Source: Ruminococcaceae bacterium UBA1865
GTDB lineage: Bacteria > Bacillota > Clostridia > Oscillospirales > Acutalibacteraceae
DNA: 14,510 nt
Assembly (NCBI GenBank): GCA_002338255.1
Contig: DDHX01000011.1
Coordinates: forward strand, 11,858-26,367
Reading direction: 5' to 3'
Numbering within the stretch: position 1 is the first letter of the stretch; each line of letters starts with the position of its first letter. The translations under genes were made by a program, and so were the position numbers. Shown in pieces: positions 6,791-13,908 of the stretch. The notes beneath the pieces were generated by a model that saw nothing but the letters and a program-made list of their open reading frames with translations, had not been told where the DNA came from and did not search any database.

Positions 6791-6809
6791 TTCTCCCTAT
6801 ACATTTCAA
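6780..6809 (-). promoter_or_regulatory. Sigma-A promoter of the LacI-family regulator
   Basis: On the minus strand TTGAAA (6804-6809) and TATACT (6780-6785) are 18 bases apart, giving a start near 6773 and a leader of about 20 bases that contains the GAGGG ribosome binding site before the GTG at 6752. Confidence 0.6.
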
Positions 6810-6898
6810 TCCCTTTATTTAATAATCAGTTAAATATTTCGTACATTACGCTATTGCTGATTTTTCTTGCTTACTTTATAATTTTGTCTTCAATATTG

Positions 6899-6927
6899 TT
6901 GACATATTAAAGATAAAATGATACTAT
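6899..6927 (+). promoter_or_regulatory. Sigma-A promoter of the malL-malQ-glgP cluster
   Basis: A perfect TTGACA (6899-6904) is followed after 17 bases by TACTAT (6922-6927). The predicted transcription start near 6934 lies at or inside an in-frame ATG at 6932, which therefore cannot be the translation start. The short leader then carries a dyad element (6936-6957) and the ribosome binding site AGGTGA (6958-6963). Confidence 0.75.
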
Positions 6928-6935
6928 TCAAATGG

Positions 6936-6957
6936 ATTTGCGAAATATTACGAAAAT
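6936..6957. promoter_or_regulatory. Candidate operator for the divergent LacI-family regulator
   Basis: This 22-base element is an imperfect palindrome: 9 of 11 base pairs around its centre are complementary. The outer arms are ATTT and AAAT, then CG and CG, with an AATATT core; the two mismatched pairs are G/A and A/A. It lies immediately after the predicted transcription start of malL, a typical position for a repressor that blocks transcription. Assignment to the neighbouring regulator is inference from position and symmetry. Confidence 0.5.
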
Positions 6958-6967
6958 AGGTGACGGT

Positions 6968-8605
6968 ATGGCTAAAAAATGGTGGAAAGAATCTGTAATA
7001 TATCAAATATACCCAAGAAGTTTCATGGATTCAAACGGTGACGGAATCGGCGACCTCAATGGTATTATTTCAAAACTCGATTATTTGAAGGATTTGGGCG
7101 TTAACGTCATTTGGCTTTGCCCGGTTTATAAATCACCAAATGACGACAATGGTTACGATATCAGCGATTACCGCGATATTATGGATGAATTTGGCACGCT
7201 GAAGGATTGGGAACAGCTTTTAGAAGAAATGCATAAACGCGGGTTGAAACTCATTATGGATTTGGTTGTAAACCATTCTTCTGACGAACATAAGTGGTTC
7301 AACGAATCCAAAAAGTCCAAAGATAATCCATACCGTGACTATTATATCTGGCGGGATGGAAAAGAAGGCAATCCGCCGAATAATTGGCAGTCCTGTTTCA
7401 GCTTCAGCGCTTGGCAGTATGATGAAACAACGGGGCAGTATTACCTTCACTTGTTTTCAAAAAAACAGCCTGACCTGAACTGGGCCAATTCCAAGGTGCA
7501 CGATGAAGTTTTTGCCCTGATGAAATTTTGGCTCGACAAGGGTATTGACGGTTTTCGGATGGATGTCATCAACGCAATCGGCAAGCCGGATTCATTTGAT
7601 ACAGAGTGGTTTACTCCCGATGATCAAAAAACGCACCGGTATTTACAGGAGATGAACCAAAAGATTCTGTCTCATTATGATATTATGACGGTTGGCGAGA
7701 CAGGAGGTGTGACGCCTGAAACAGCTTCACTGTTTACGGCCGAAGACCGCAATGAGTTGAATATGGTGTTTCACTTTGAATTAATGGACGCTGATGGTGG
7801 AAAATGGACATGCAACCGGTTTAAACTGATGAGCTTAAAGAAAATTTTGTCCAAATGGCAAACGCAGCTTGATAATAAAGCATGGAACAGTCTTTATCTT
7901 AATAATCACGACCAGCCAAGAATGGTGTCACGATATGGCGATGATGGGGAATATAGGGTTCAAAGTGCTAAAATGCTTGCAACAATGCTTCACACCATGC
8001 ATGGAACGCCGTATATCTACCAAGGGGAAGAAATCGGTATGACAAATGTACCGTTTACTTCACTGAATGATTTTAAAGATATTGAAACATTGAACTGGGT
8101 TAAAGAAAGCTTGGCAAAAGGAAAAACGGCTGAGGAACTGTTGCCGATTGCAAATCTTTGGAGCCGTGACAATGCCCGCACTCCAATGCAGTGGAATGAC
8201 ACAGAAAACGCCGGATTTACCACGGGAACCCCATGGATTCAGATGAATCCAAATTATCGGGAAATAAATGTACGCAATGATTTGAAAAAATCCGATTCCA
8301 TTTTTCACTACTATCAAAAACTCATTCAGCTTCGTCATCAATATGACGTGATTGTTTACGGCGATTTTCATGAGTATTTCAATGACAGCGAGGAAATATA
8401 TTGTTACACGAGAACACTTGAGCATCAAAGGCTCATCGTATTTTTGAATTTCACAGCGAATACAGTAGATTTAATATTGCCGAAGGAATTAAGTTCAAAA
8501 AAGGCTGTTGTTCTAATTTCAAACTATGTTGAAAAAAACGACTTAAAGTCTGCACAAATTAGTTTACAGCCGTATGAGGCAGTTGTCTATTTTGAAGAAC
8601 AATAA
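6968..8605 (+). CDS. malL: GH13 oligo-1,6-glucosidase / alpha-glucosidase (MalL type)
   Basis: The 545-residue cytoplasmic enzyme belongs to glycoside hydrolase family 13 and resembles Bacillus MalL. It cleaves alpha-glucosidic bonds in isomaltose, panose or short maltodextrins. Visible motifs are the calcium-type loop DSNGDGIGDLNGI (about residues 21-33), region I DLVVNHSSDEH (98-108), and QPDLNW (167-172). Region II is GFRMDVIN with the nucleophile Asp199. Region III is TVGETGG with the acid/base Glu244, and region IV is LNNHDQPR with Asp315. Val after the nucleophile is the residue associated with alpha-1,6 activity; maltases usually have Thr. Dextran glucosidase and trehalose-6-phosphate hydrolase are related alternatives. 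There is no signal peptide. I chose the ATG at 6968, with AGGTGA (6958-6963) four bases upstream; the longer frame from 6932 starts at the predicted transcript end. It is the first gene of the cluster. Confidence 0.92.
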   Translation: MAKKWWKESVIYQIYPRSFMDSNGDGIGDLNGIISKLDYLKDLGVNVIWLCPVYKSPNDDNGYDISDYRDIMDEFGTLKDWEQLLEEMHKRGLKLIMDLVVNHSSDEHKWFNESKKSKDNPYRDYYIWRDGKEGNPPNNWQSCFSFSAWQYDETTGQYYLHLFSKKQPDLNWANSKVHDEVFALMKFWLDKGIDGFRMDVINAIGKPDSFDTEWFTPDDQKTHRYLQEMNQKILSHYDIMTVGETGGVTPETASLFTAEDRNELNMVFHFELMDADGGKWTCNRFKLMSLKKILSKWQTQLDNKAWNSLYLNNHDQPRMVSRYGDDGEYRVQSAKMLATMLHTMHGTPYIYQGEEIGMTNVPFTSLNDFKDIETLNWVKESLAKGKTAEELLPIANLWSRDNARTPMQWNDTENAGFTTGTPWIQMNPNYREINVRNDLKKSDSIFHYYQKLIQLRHQYDVIVYGDFHEYFNDSEEIYCYTRTLEHQRLIVFLNFTANTVDLILPKELSSKKAVVLISNYVEKNDLKSAQISLQPYEAVVYFEEQ

Positions 8606-8691
8606 TCTACAGCATTGATTACTTTTACATAACGATACCAATTTCTAAGATAAGCACTGTTTTGTGATTTTTTCGTAAAGGGTGAGTGACG

Positions 8692-10194
8692 ATGCCAGTT
8701 AAATATAAGAAAAATCAACTTTCGCGCGGAGCGGGTGTTTTATTAGCGGTAAGCAGCCTGCCATCAAACTACGGAATTGGGGCGCTTGGAGCTGAAGCGT
8801 TTCAATTTATCGATTTTTTGAAGAGTGCCGGCCAAAAATATTGGCAGGTTCTTCCAGTGGGGCCAACAAGCTATGGTGACAGCCCGTATCAATCGTTTTC
8901 TGCCTTTGCGGGAAATCCGTACTTCATCGATCTGGATATTTTAATTGATGAAACGCTGATTACTCTCGATGAGGTTCAGTCCTATGACTGGGGCAGCAGT
9001 GCCGTCGATGTCGACTATGCAAAAATTTTTGAGTCTCGGTTCAAAATTTTACATACTGCTTTTCACAAAAGTAAACATATAAATACAAAAGCATATCGTG
9101 CTTTTTGCAAAGAGAACGCGTACTGGTTAAATGACTACAGCCTTTATATGGCCCTCAAGTTTCAGTTTGAAAACCACTCTTGGCTGCTTTGGCCGGATGA
9201 GATTCGCTTTCACCGTACAGAAGCGGTAAAAACATACACGGACCTTCTGAAAGGCGAAATAGACTTCTGGAAGTTTTGCCAATTCAAATTCTTTGAGCAA
9301 TGGCATAAGGTGAAGCAATACGCCAATGAAAACAGCATTAAGATTATCGGCGATATTCCGATTTATGTAGCACTTGACAGTGCGGATGTTTGGACGCACA
9401 GCACCCTGTTTCAGCTTGATGCAGAGCGCAGACCCATTAAAGTGGCAGGCGTTCCACCCGATGCTTTTTCAAAGGACGGTCAGCTTTGGGGTAATCCATT
9501 ATATGATTGGAGTACCATGGAACAAAGCGGGTTTGACTGGTGGAAAAAGCGCATGGAATACTCTGTGAAAATTTATGACATTATCAGAATTGATCATTTT
9601 ATCGGCGTAGTAAGATATTACGCTATTCCCGCGGGTGAGTCCACGGCTGTTAATGGTAGTTGGCAAACGGGTCCGGGGATAAAGCTGACTGACGCGATTG
9701 ATTCCGCAATTGGGGATGCGCAGATTATTGCAGAAGATTTGGGCGTTGTTGTTCCGGCGGTAAAGAAACTGCTTAAAAAAACCGGATACCCCGGGATGAA
9801 GGTTATGCAGTTTGGGTTTGACGATAACCCGACAAACGAGCATTTACCGTGTAATTACACAAGCAATATGGTCGTTTATGGCGGAACGCATGACAATGAA
9901 ACCTTGGTGGGCCATTTCACGGATATGAAATCAAAGGATGCACAGTACGCCAAAAAATATCTTGACGTAAAAAAGAAAAAAAATATTCCCAATGCTATCA
10001 TCCGTGCCGGTTATGCAAGTGTTGCCAATACCGTGATTTTTCAGGCACAGGACATCCTGTCTTTGCCCAACAATTGTAGAATGAATTTTCCGTCAACAAT
10101 TGGCACCAACTGGCGTTGGAGGTTACACAAAGGTCAGCTTACCGTCAGACTTGCACAGAAGCTTAGTGAGTTAGTTGAAGTATATGGCAGATAA
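8692..10194 (+). CDS. malQ: 4-alpha-glucanotransferase (amylomaltase, GH77)
   Basis: The 500-residue enzyme transfers alpha-1,4-glucan segments between maltodextrins, lengthening short chains and releasing glucose. Family 77 hallmarks are present: the N-terminal SRGAGVLLAVSSLPSNYGIG, QVLPVGPTSYGDSPYQ (about residues 52-67), and the loop VAGVPPDAFSKDGQLWGNP (251-269). The catalytic triad is nucleophile Asp301 (RIDHF), acid/base Glu348 (AEDLG) and Asp401 (GTHDNET). Length is typical of compact bacterial amylomaltases. I chose the ATG at 8692, preceded by AAAGGGTGA; an in-frame GTG at 8686 lies too close to that site. It follows malL by 86 bases, with no terminator or convincing promoter between them, and precedes glgP by 28 bases, so the three genes probably form one transcript. 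Its products feed the phosphorylase. Confidence 0.97.
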   Translation: MPVKYKKNQLSRGAGVLLAVSSLPSNYGIGALGAEAFQFIDFLKSAGQKYWQVLPVGPTSYGDSPYQSFSAFAGNPYFIDLDILIDETLITLDEVQSYDWGSSAVDVDYAKIFESRFKILHTAFHKSKHINTKAYRAFCKENAYWLNDYSLYMALKFQFENHSWLLWPDEIRFHRTEAVKTYTDLLKGEIDFWKFCQFKFFEQWHKVKQYANENSIKIIGDIPIYVALDSADVWTHSTLFQLDAERRPIKVAGVPPDAFSKDGQLWGNPLYDWSTMEQSGFDWWKKRMEYSVKIYDIIRIDHFIGVVRYYAIPAGESTAVNGSWQTGPGIKLTDAIDSAIGDAQIIAEDLGVVVPAVKKLLKKTGYPGMKVMQFGFDDNPTNEHLPCNYTSNMVVYGGTHDNETLVGHFTDMKSKDAQYAKKYLDVKKKKNIPNAIIRAGYASVANTVIFQAQDILSLPNNCRMNFPSTIGTNWRWRLHKGQLTVRLAQKLSELVEVYGR

Positions 10195-10222
10195 ATTTGA
10201 TATTTTAAAGGAGTATGTTTCG

Positions 10223-12559
10223 ATGAACACATTCAAAAATGATATTTTAACGATCCTGGAAATGGACTACTGTAAAAGTATTCGTGATGCCAGCACCGAC
10301 GAACTTTACAATGCTGTTTCAAAGGCAGCTATGAAAAAAATCAATGCGAAATGGGAAGCACCGGGCGCAACCAAAACTGCGTGCTACTTTTCAGCTGAGT
10401 TTTTAATCGGCAGGTTAATTTACAGCAATTTACTGAATCTCGGATTGTTAAATCAGTTATCGGAATTGTTCAACGAAAACAACCTTGATGTCGGTGTTTT
10501 TGAGGACATTGAGGACGCGGCGCTTGGGAATGGCGGCCTTGGCCGACTTGCTGCCTGCTTCCTTGACTCCGCCGCAACGCAGGGTATTGCATTGAATGGC
10601 TATGGAATCCGGTACAAATATGGCCTTTTTAAGCAGTATTTTGAAAACGGATTTCAGAAAGAGACTGCGGATGACTGGCAGCGCTTCGGTGATCCATGGT
10701 CTTTACGCCGTGAGGATAGTAAAATCAAAGTGAAATTCAAGGATCAGACGGTTTATGCCGTACCGTATGATACCCCGGTTATCGGCTATGGTGCACAAAC
10801 GATTAATACGCTCCGTTTATGGCAGGCGGAAGCTGTAGATTCATTTAATTTTCAGCTTTTTAACGACCAGAAATTCGAAATGGCAGTTCGAGAAAAAGAC
10901 GATGCCGAAGCAATTTCAAGCGTTTTGTATCCGAATGATTCTTCTGACAAAGGTAAAAAATTAAGATTAAAGCAACAATACTTCTTCACAAGTGCATCGC
11001 TTCAGGATATCATCAGAACTTATAAAAAAAGATATGGAAATGACTTTTCTCATTTTTCAAATGAATATGCCATTCAGCTGAATGATACACACCCGGTTGT
11101 CTCCATCCCTGAATTTATTCGTCTTCTTGTGGAAAATGAGGGCGTTTCTTTCAGCAAAGCGATGAGGATTGCCAACAAGACCTTTGCTTACACCAACCAT
11201 ACGATTATGGCTGAAGCTCTGGAGAAATGGGATGTGAAGCTCTTTAAAAGCGTTATTCCGAATGTGTACAGATATGTAGTCATGATCAATAAGGCTCTGC
11301 AAAAGGAGCTTACGACAATGGGAATTACCGGTGCGGCACAAGATCAGTATATGATTATTGAAGAAAATACAAGAATACATATGGCACGTTTAGCAATTTT
11401 TGCGACGCACTCCACCAATGGTGTTGCACAAATTCACACCGATATTTTAAAGAAGACAGCACTTAAAGAATGGTATGCAATCTATCCCAAACGCTTTAAC
11501 AATAAAACGAACGGAATCACACAGCGCCGCTGGCTGGCACTTTCAAACATGGAGCTTTCCGGATTTATTTCAGATAAAATAGGCAGCGCATGGGTTACTG
11601 ATTTAGAAAAACTTAAGAATCTTGAAAAATACAGGGACGATCCAACTGTAATAAATCAATTTGCCGATATTAAACATATTAAAAAACAGCAATTGGCAGA
11701 TTATATTGAAAAGCATGACGATATCAAACTGAATCCGGATTTTATTTTTGATGTTCAGGTGAAACGCTTGCATGAATACAAACGTCAGCTTTTGAATGCG
11801 TTCTCTATTTTAGATATCTATTTCGGTTTAAAGGACGGCAGAATTCAGGACTTTAACCCAACGGCCTTTATTTTTGGTGCAAAAGCTGCTCCTGGTTATT
11901 TTAGAGCAAAGGGCGTCATCAAGTTCATAAATGAAATTGCCCTCAGGGTAAACAATGATCCTGTGGTAAACAAATCAATGAAAGTTGTCTTTATTTCTAA
12001 CTATAACGTGTCTTATGCTGAAAAGATCATGCCGGCCGCGGATATTTCAGAGCAGATTTCAACAGCCGGCACGGAAGCTTCCGGTACCAGCAATATGAAA
12101 TTTATGCTCAATGGTGCTGTTACGCTCGGAACCTATGACGGAGCCAATGTGGAAATTGTCGAGCAGGCAGGGGAAGAGAACAACTATATTTTTGGTGCGC
12201 GCGTGGAAGAACTTGAAAAAATTTCGGATTCTTACAACCCGAGAGCGATTTACGAGCAAAATCCAAGAATCAAAGCCGTTGTTGACTCCCTTATAAACGG
12301 AATGTTTGATGATGGCGGTACCGGAATGTTTAAGGATTTGTACAAGTCGCTTCTTGATGGGGCAAGCTGGCACAAACCAGATAATTATTATCTTCTGTAT
12401 GACTTTATTTCCTATTGCGAAGCGAAAATGAGAGCAAATGCCGAATACAGTGACCGTTTCCTATTCACCCAAAAATGCTTTATGAATACGGCCAATGCCG
12501 GTAAATTTTCAAGTGATAGAACCATAAAAGAATATGCTTCTCAAATATGGGGTATGTAA
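10223..12559 (+). CDS. glgP: Glycogen / maltodextrin phosphorylase (GT35)
   Basis: The 778-residue PLP enzyme releases glucose 1-phosphate from the non-reducing ends of alpha-1,4-glucans. Recognisable regions are YFSAEFLIGR, GNGGLGRLAACFLDSAATQG and the NGYGIRYKYGLFKQ segment in the N-terminal half. In the C-terminal half are the conserved VKRLHEYKRQLLNA, and EASGTSNMKFMLNGAVTLGT, whose Lys (about residue 626) is the PLP-binding lysine. NNKTNGITQRRWL is also typical. The frame is open from 10175, overlapping malQ, with a TTG at 10175 and an ATG at 10184. I chose the ATG at 10223 because AAAGGAG (10207-10213) is correctly spaced only for it, though the ATG at 10184 cannot be excluded. Glycogen and maltodextrin phosphorylases cannot be told apart from sequence alone. 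The gene ends just before a strong terminator, closing the cluster. Confidence 0.96.
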   Translation: MNTFKNDILTILEMDYCKSIRDASTDELYNAVSKAAMKKINAKWEAPGATKTACYFSAEFLIGRLIYSNLLNLGLLNQLSELFNENNLDVGVFEDIEDAALGNGGLGRLAACFLDSAATQGIALNGYGIRYKYGLFKQYFENGFQKETADDWQRFGDPWSLRREDSKIKVKFKDQTVYAVPYDTPVIGYGAQTINTLRLWQAEAVDSFNFQLFNDQKFEMAVREKDDAEAISSVLYPNDSSDKGKKLRLKQQYFFTSASLQDIIRTYKKRYGNDFSHFSNEYAIQLNDTHPVVSIPEFIRLLVENEGVSFSKAMRIANKTFAYTNHTIMAEALEKWDVKLFKSVIPNVYRYVVMINKALQKELTTMGITGAAQDQYMIIEENTRIHMARLAIFATHSTNGVAQIHTDILKKTALKEWYAIYPKRFNNKTNGITQRRWLALSNMELSGFISDKIGSAWVTDLEKLKNLEKYRDDPTVINQFADIKHIKKQQLADYIEKHDDIKLNPDFIFDVQVKRLHEYKRQLLNAFSILDIYFGLKDGRIQDFNPTAFIFGAKAAPGYFRAKGVIKFINEIALRVNNDPVVNKSMKVVFISNYNVSYAEKIMPAADISEQISTAGTEASGTSNMKFMLNGAVTLGTYDGANVEIVEQAGEENNYIFGARVEELEKISDSYNPRAIYEQNPRIKAVVDSLINGMFDDGGTGMFKDLYKSLLDGASWHKPDNYYLLYDFISYCEAKMRANAEYSDRFLFTQKCFMNTANAGKFSSDRTIKEYASQIWGM

Positions 12560-12593
12560 CAACGTAATAGATAGTAATAAAATGTGAAAAATT

Positions 12594-12635
12594 CTTCCCC
12601 GGTCATTTTTATGGTGACCGGGGAAGTTTTCTTCT
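12594..12635 (+). terminator. Intrinsic terminator of the malL-malQ-glgP cluster
   Basis: CTTCCCCGGTCA (12594-12605) and TGACCGGGGAAG (12615-12626) form a perfect 12-bp stem with a nine-base loop, followed by TTTTCTTCT. It begins 34 bases after the glgP stop codon. Confidence 0.95.
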
Positions 12636-12711
12636 ATGGCAAAAACAATTCCCAAATGACGGAAAATTCACGCAAGGCTGCAATTTCAGTGATACTTTAA
12701 GCCGCTAAAGC

Positions 12712-12740
12712 TTGAAATCATTGGGTAACAATGATATAAT
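12712..12740 (+). promoter_or_regulatory. Near-consensus sigma-A promoter of ilvE
   Basis: TTGAAA (12712-12717) and a perfect TATAAT (12735-12740) are exactly 17 bases apart. The predicted start near 12747 leaves a leader of about 27 bases with the ribosome binding site AGAGGG (12760-12765) before the ATG at 12774. The leader is too short for a T-box or other attenuator, so any control is likely at initiation. Confidence 0.85.
12717..12735. promoter_or_regulatory. Inverted repeat filling the ilvE promoter spacer (candidate operator)
   Basis: ATCATTG and CAATGAT are exact reverse complements around a GGTAA centre. The 19-base element runs from the last base of the -35 to the first base of the -10, an effective place for a repressor. 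It does not match the CodY consensus as I know it. The cognate protein is unknown. Confidence 0.6.
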
Positions 12741-12773
12741 AATCGGTAATTAATTTGAAAGAGGGCATCTAAA

Positions 12774-13844
12774 ATGCAGGAAATCAGAGTTGAACTGACA
12801 AAAAAACCACATGAGAAGCCAACTGACACCAGTAAGCTTGGTTTCGGTACGATATTTACAGATCATATGTTTGTAATGAACTATGATGAGGGAGAGGGTT
12901 GGCATGACGCCAGAATTGTCCCGTTTGGACCGATTGAGCTTTCACCGGCGGCGATGTGCCTGCATTACGGCCAATCTGTTTTTGAAGGAATGAAGGCCTA
13001 CCGTGCGGTTGACGGCAGAATTTTGCTTTTCAGACCCGACAAAAATATGGCTCGTCTCAATTCTTCCAATGATCGTCTCTGCATTCCTCTGATTGATGAG
13101 GAATTCAGTAAAAAGGCAATTGAAAAGCTTGTTTCTGTTGAAAAGGATTGGATTCCATCCGCGGAGGGGACTTCTCTATATATCCGTCCGTTTATCATCG
13201 GAGTTGACCCACATATCGGCGTGCATCCGGCACAGCATTTGCTGTTTATTGTTCTTTGCTCACCGGTTGGCGCATATTATCCGGAAGGCTTGGATCCGGT
13301 TAAAATTTATGTTGAAACGAATTATGTTCGTGCTGTCAAGGGCGGAATGGGATACACGAAAACGGCCGGAAACTATGCTGCTTCTTTAAAGGCACAGGAT
13401 GAGGCTGAAAGGCAAAATTATACACAGGTGCTTTGGCTTGATGGCGTAGAACGCAAATATATTGAAGAAGTCGGTACAATGAATGTATTCTTTGTCATCG
13501 GTGATGAAATTGTAACGCCTGCTCTGCAGGGTTCCATACTGCCGGGTATTACCCGCATGTCCTCAATCGAACTGCTGAAGTCTTGGGGAATGAATGTGGT
13601 CGAGCGCAAGATTTCTATTGAGGAACTTGCTGAAGCCGCTGCTGACGGCAGATTGAAAGAAGCATTTGGGACAGGCACCGCCGCTGTTATTTCGCCGATT
13701 GGCCACTTGAAGTGGGAAGAAAGGGTCATGAATATCAATCAGGGGAAGATCGGGCCGATTTCCCAACGTTTGTATGATACACTTACCGGAATTCAATGGG
13801 GAAAAATAAAGGATACCTTCGGCTGGACAGTCGAGGTTCAATAA
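12774..13844 (+). CDS. ilvE: Branched-chain amino acid aminotransferase
   Basis: The 356-residue class IV (fold type IV) PLP aminotransferase interconverts leucine, isoleucine and valine with their 2-oxo acids, using glutamate/2-oxoglutarate. It belongs to the longer, eukaryote-like BCAT group, judged by length and by MCLHYGQSVFEGMKAYR (about residues 61-77). The PLP lysine is probably Lys196 in GYTKTAGNYAAS. EEVGTMN (about 231-237) supplies the Glu near the PLP ring nitrogen, and GSILPGITR (253-261) and EAFGTGTAAVISPI (296-309) are the usual cofactor phosphate and active-site loops. The start at 12774 follows AGAGGG at good spacing. The gene has its own promoter and terminator and no ilv or leu neighbours in the window, so it appears to be a single-gene unit. 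Confidence 0.97.
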   Translation: MQEIRVELTKKPHEKPTDTSKLGFGTIFTDHMFVMNYDEGEGWHDARIVPFGPIELSPAAMCLHYGQSVFEGMKAYRAVDGRILLFRPDKNMARLNSSNDRLCIPLIDEEFSKKAIEKLVSVEKDWIPSAEGTSLYIRPFIIGVDPHIGVHPAQHLLFIVLCSPVGAYYPEGLDPVKIYVETNYVRAVKGGMGYTKTAGNYAASLKAQDEAERQNYTQVLWLDGVERKYIEEVGTMNVFFVIGDEIVTPALQGSILPGITRMSSIELLKSWGMNVVERKISIEELAEAAADGRLKEAFGTGTAAVISPIGHLKWEERVMNINQGKIGPISQRLYDTLTGIQWGKIKDTFGWTVEVQ

Positions 13845-13857
13845 TTCAGAGTCAGAT

Positions 13858-13890
13858 AAAGGCGGTGGCGTTTTGTCGCCGCCTTTATTT
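13858..13890 (+). terminator. Intrinsic terminator after ilvE
   Basis: AAAGGCGG pairs with CCGCCTTT (13879-13886 region), extended inward by TGGC with GTCG through two G-U pairs around a short T-rich loop, and is followed by ATTT. The weak T-run suggests some readthrough into the next gene, for which no clear promoter is visible. Confidence 0.8.
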
Positions 13891-13908
13891 AAATTGCGGA
13901 GATATTTT

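Noticed and set aside
6932..6967. Earlier ATG for the GH13 gene at 6932
   Set aside because: The predicted transcription start is at about 6934 and a good ribosome binding site precedes the ATG at 6968, where homologues begin.
6753..6967. A catabolite-repression (cre) site in the divergent promoter region
   Set aside because: No stretch fits the usual cre consensus; the dyads present are AT-centred and differ from it.
8060..8428. 122-codon minus-strand open frame opposite the GH13 gene
   Set aside because: It is antisense to well-conserved coding sequence and shows no motif or start signal.
8606..8691. Possible separate promoter before malQ
   Set aside because: TTGATT is present but no acceptable -10 lies at the right spacing; readthrough from the malL promoter is simpler.
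9499..9843. 114-codon minus-strand open frame opposite malQ
   Set aside because: It overlaps the malQ catalytic region in antisense and shows no independent coding signs.
10175..10222. Longer glgP starting at TTG 10175 or ATG 10184, overlapping malQ
   Set aside because: Only the ATG at 10223 has a well-placed AAAGGAG. The ATG at 10184 remains a weaker possibility.
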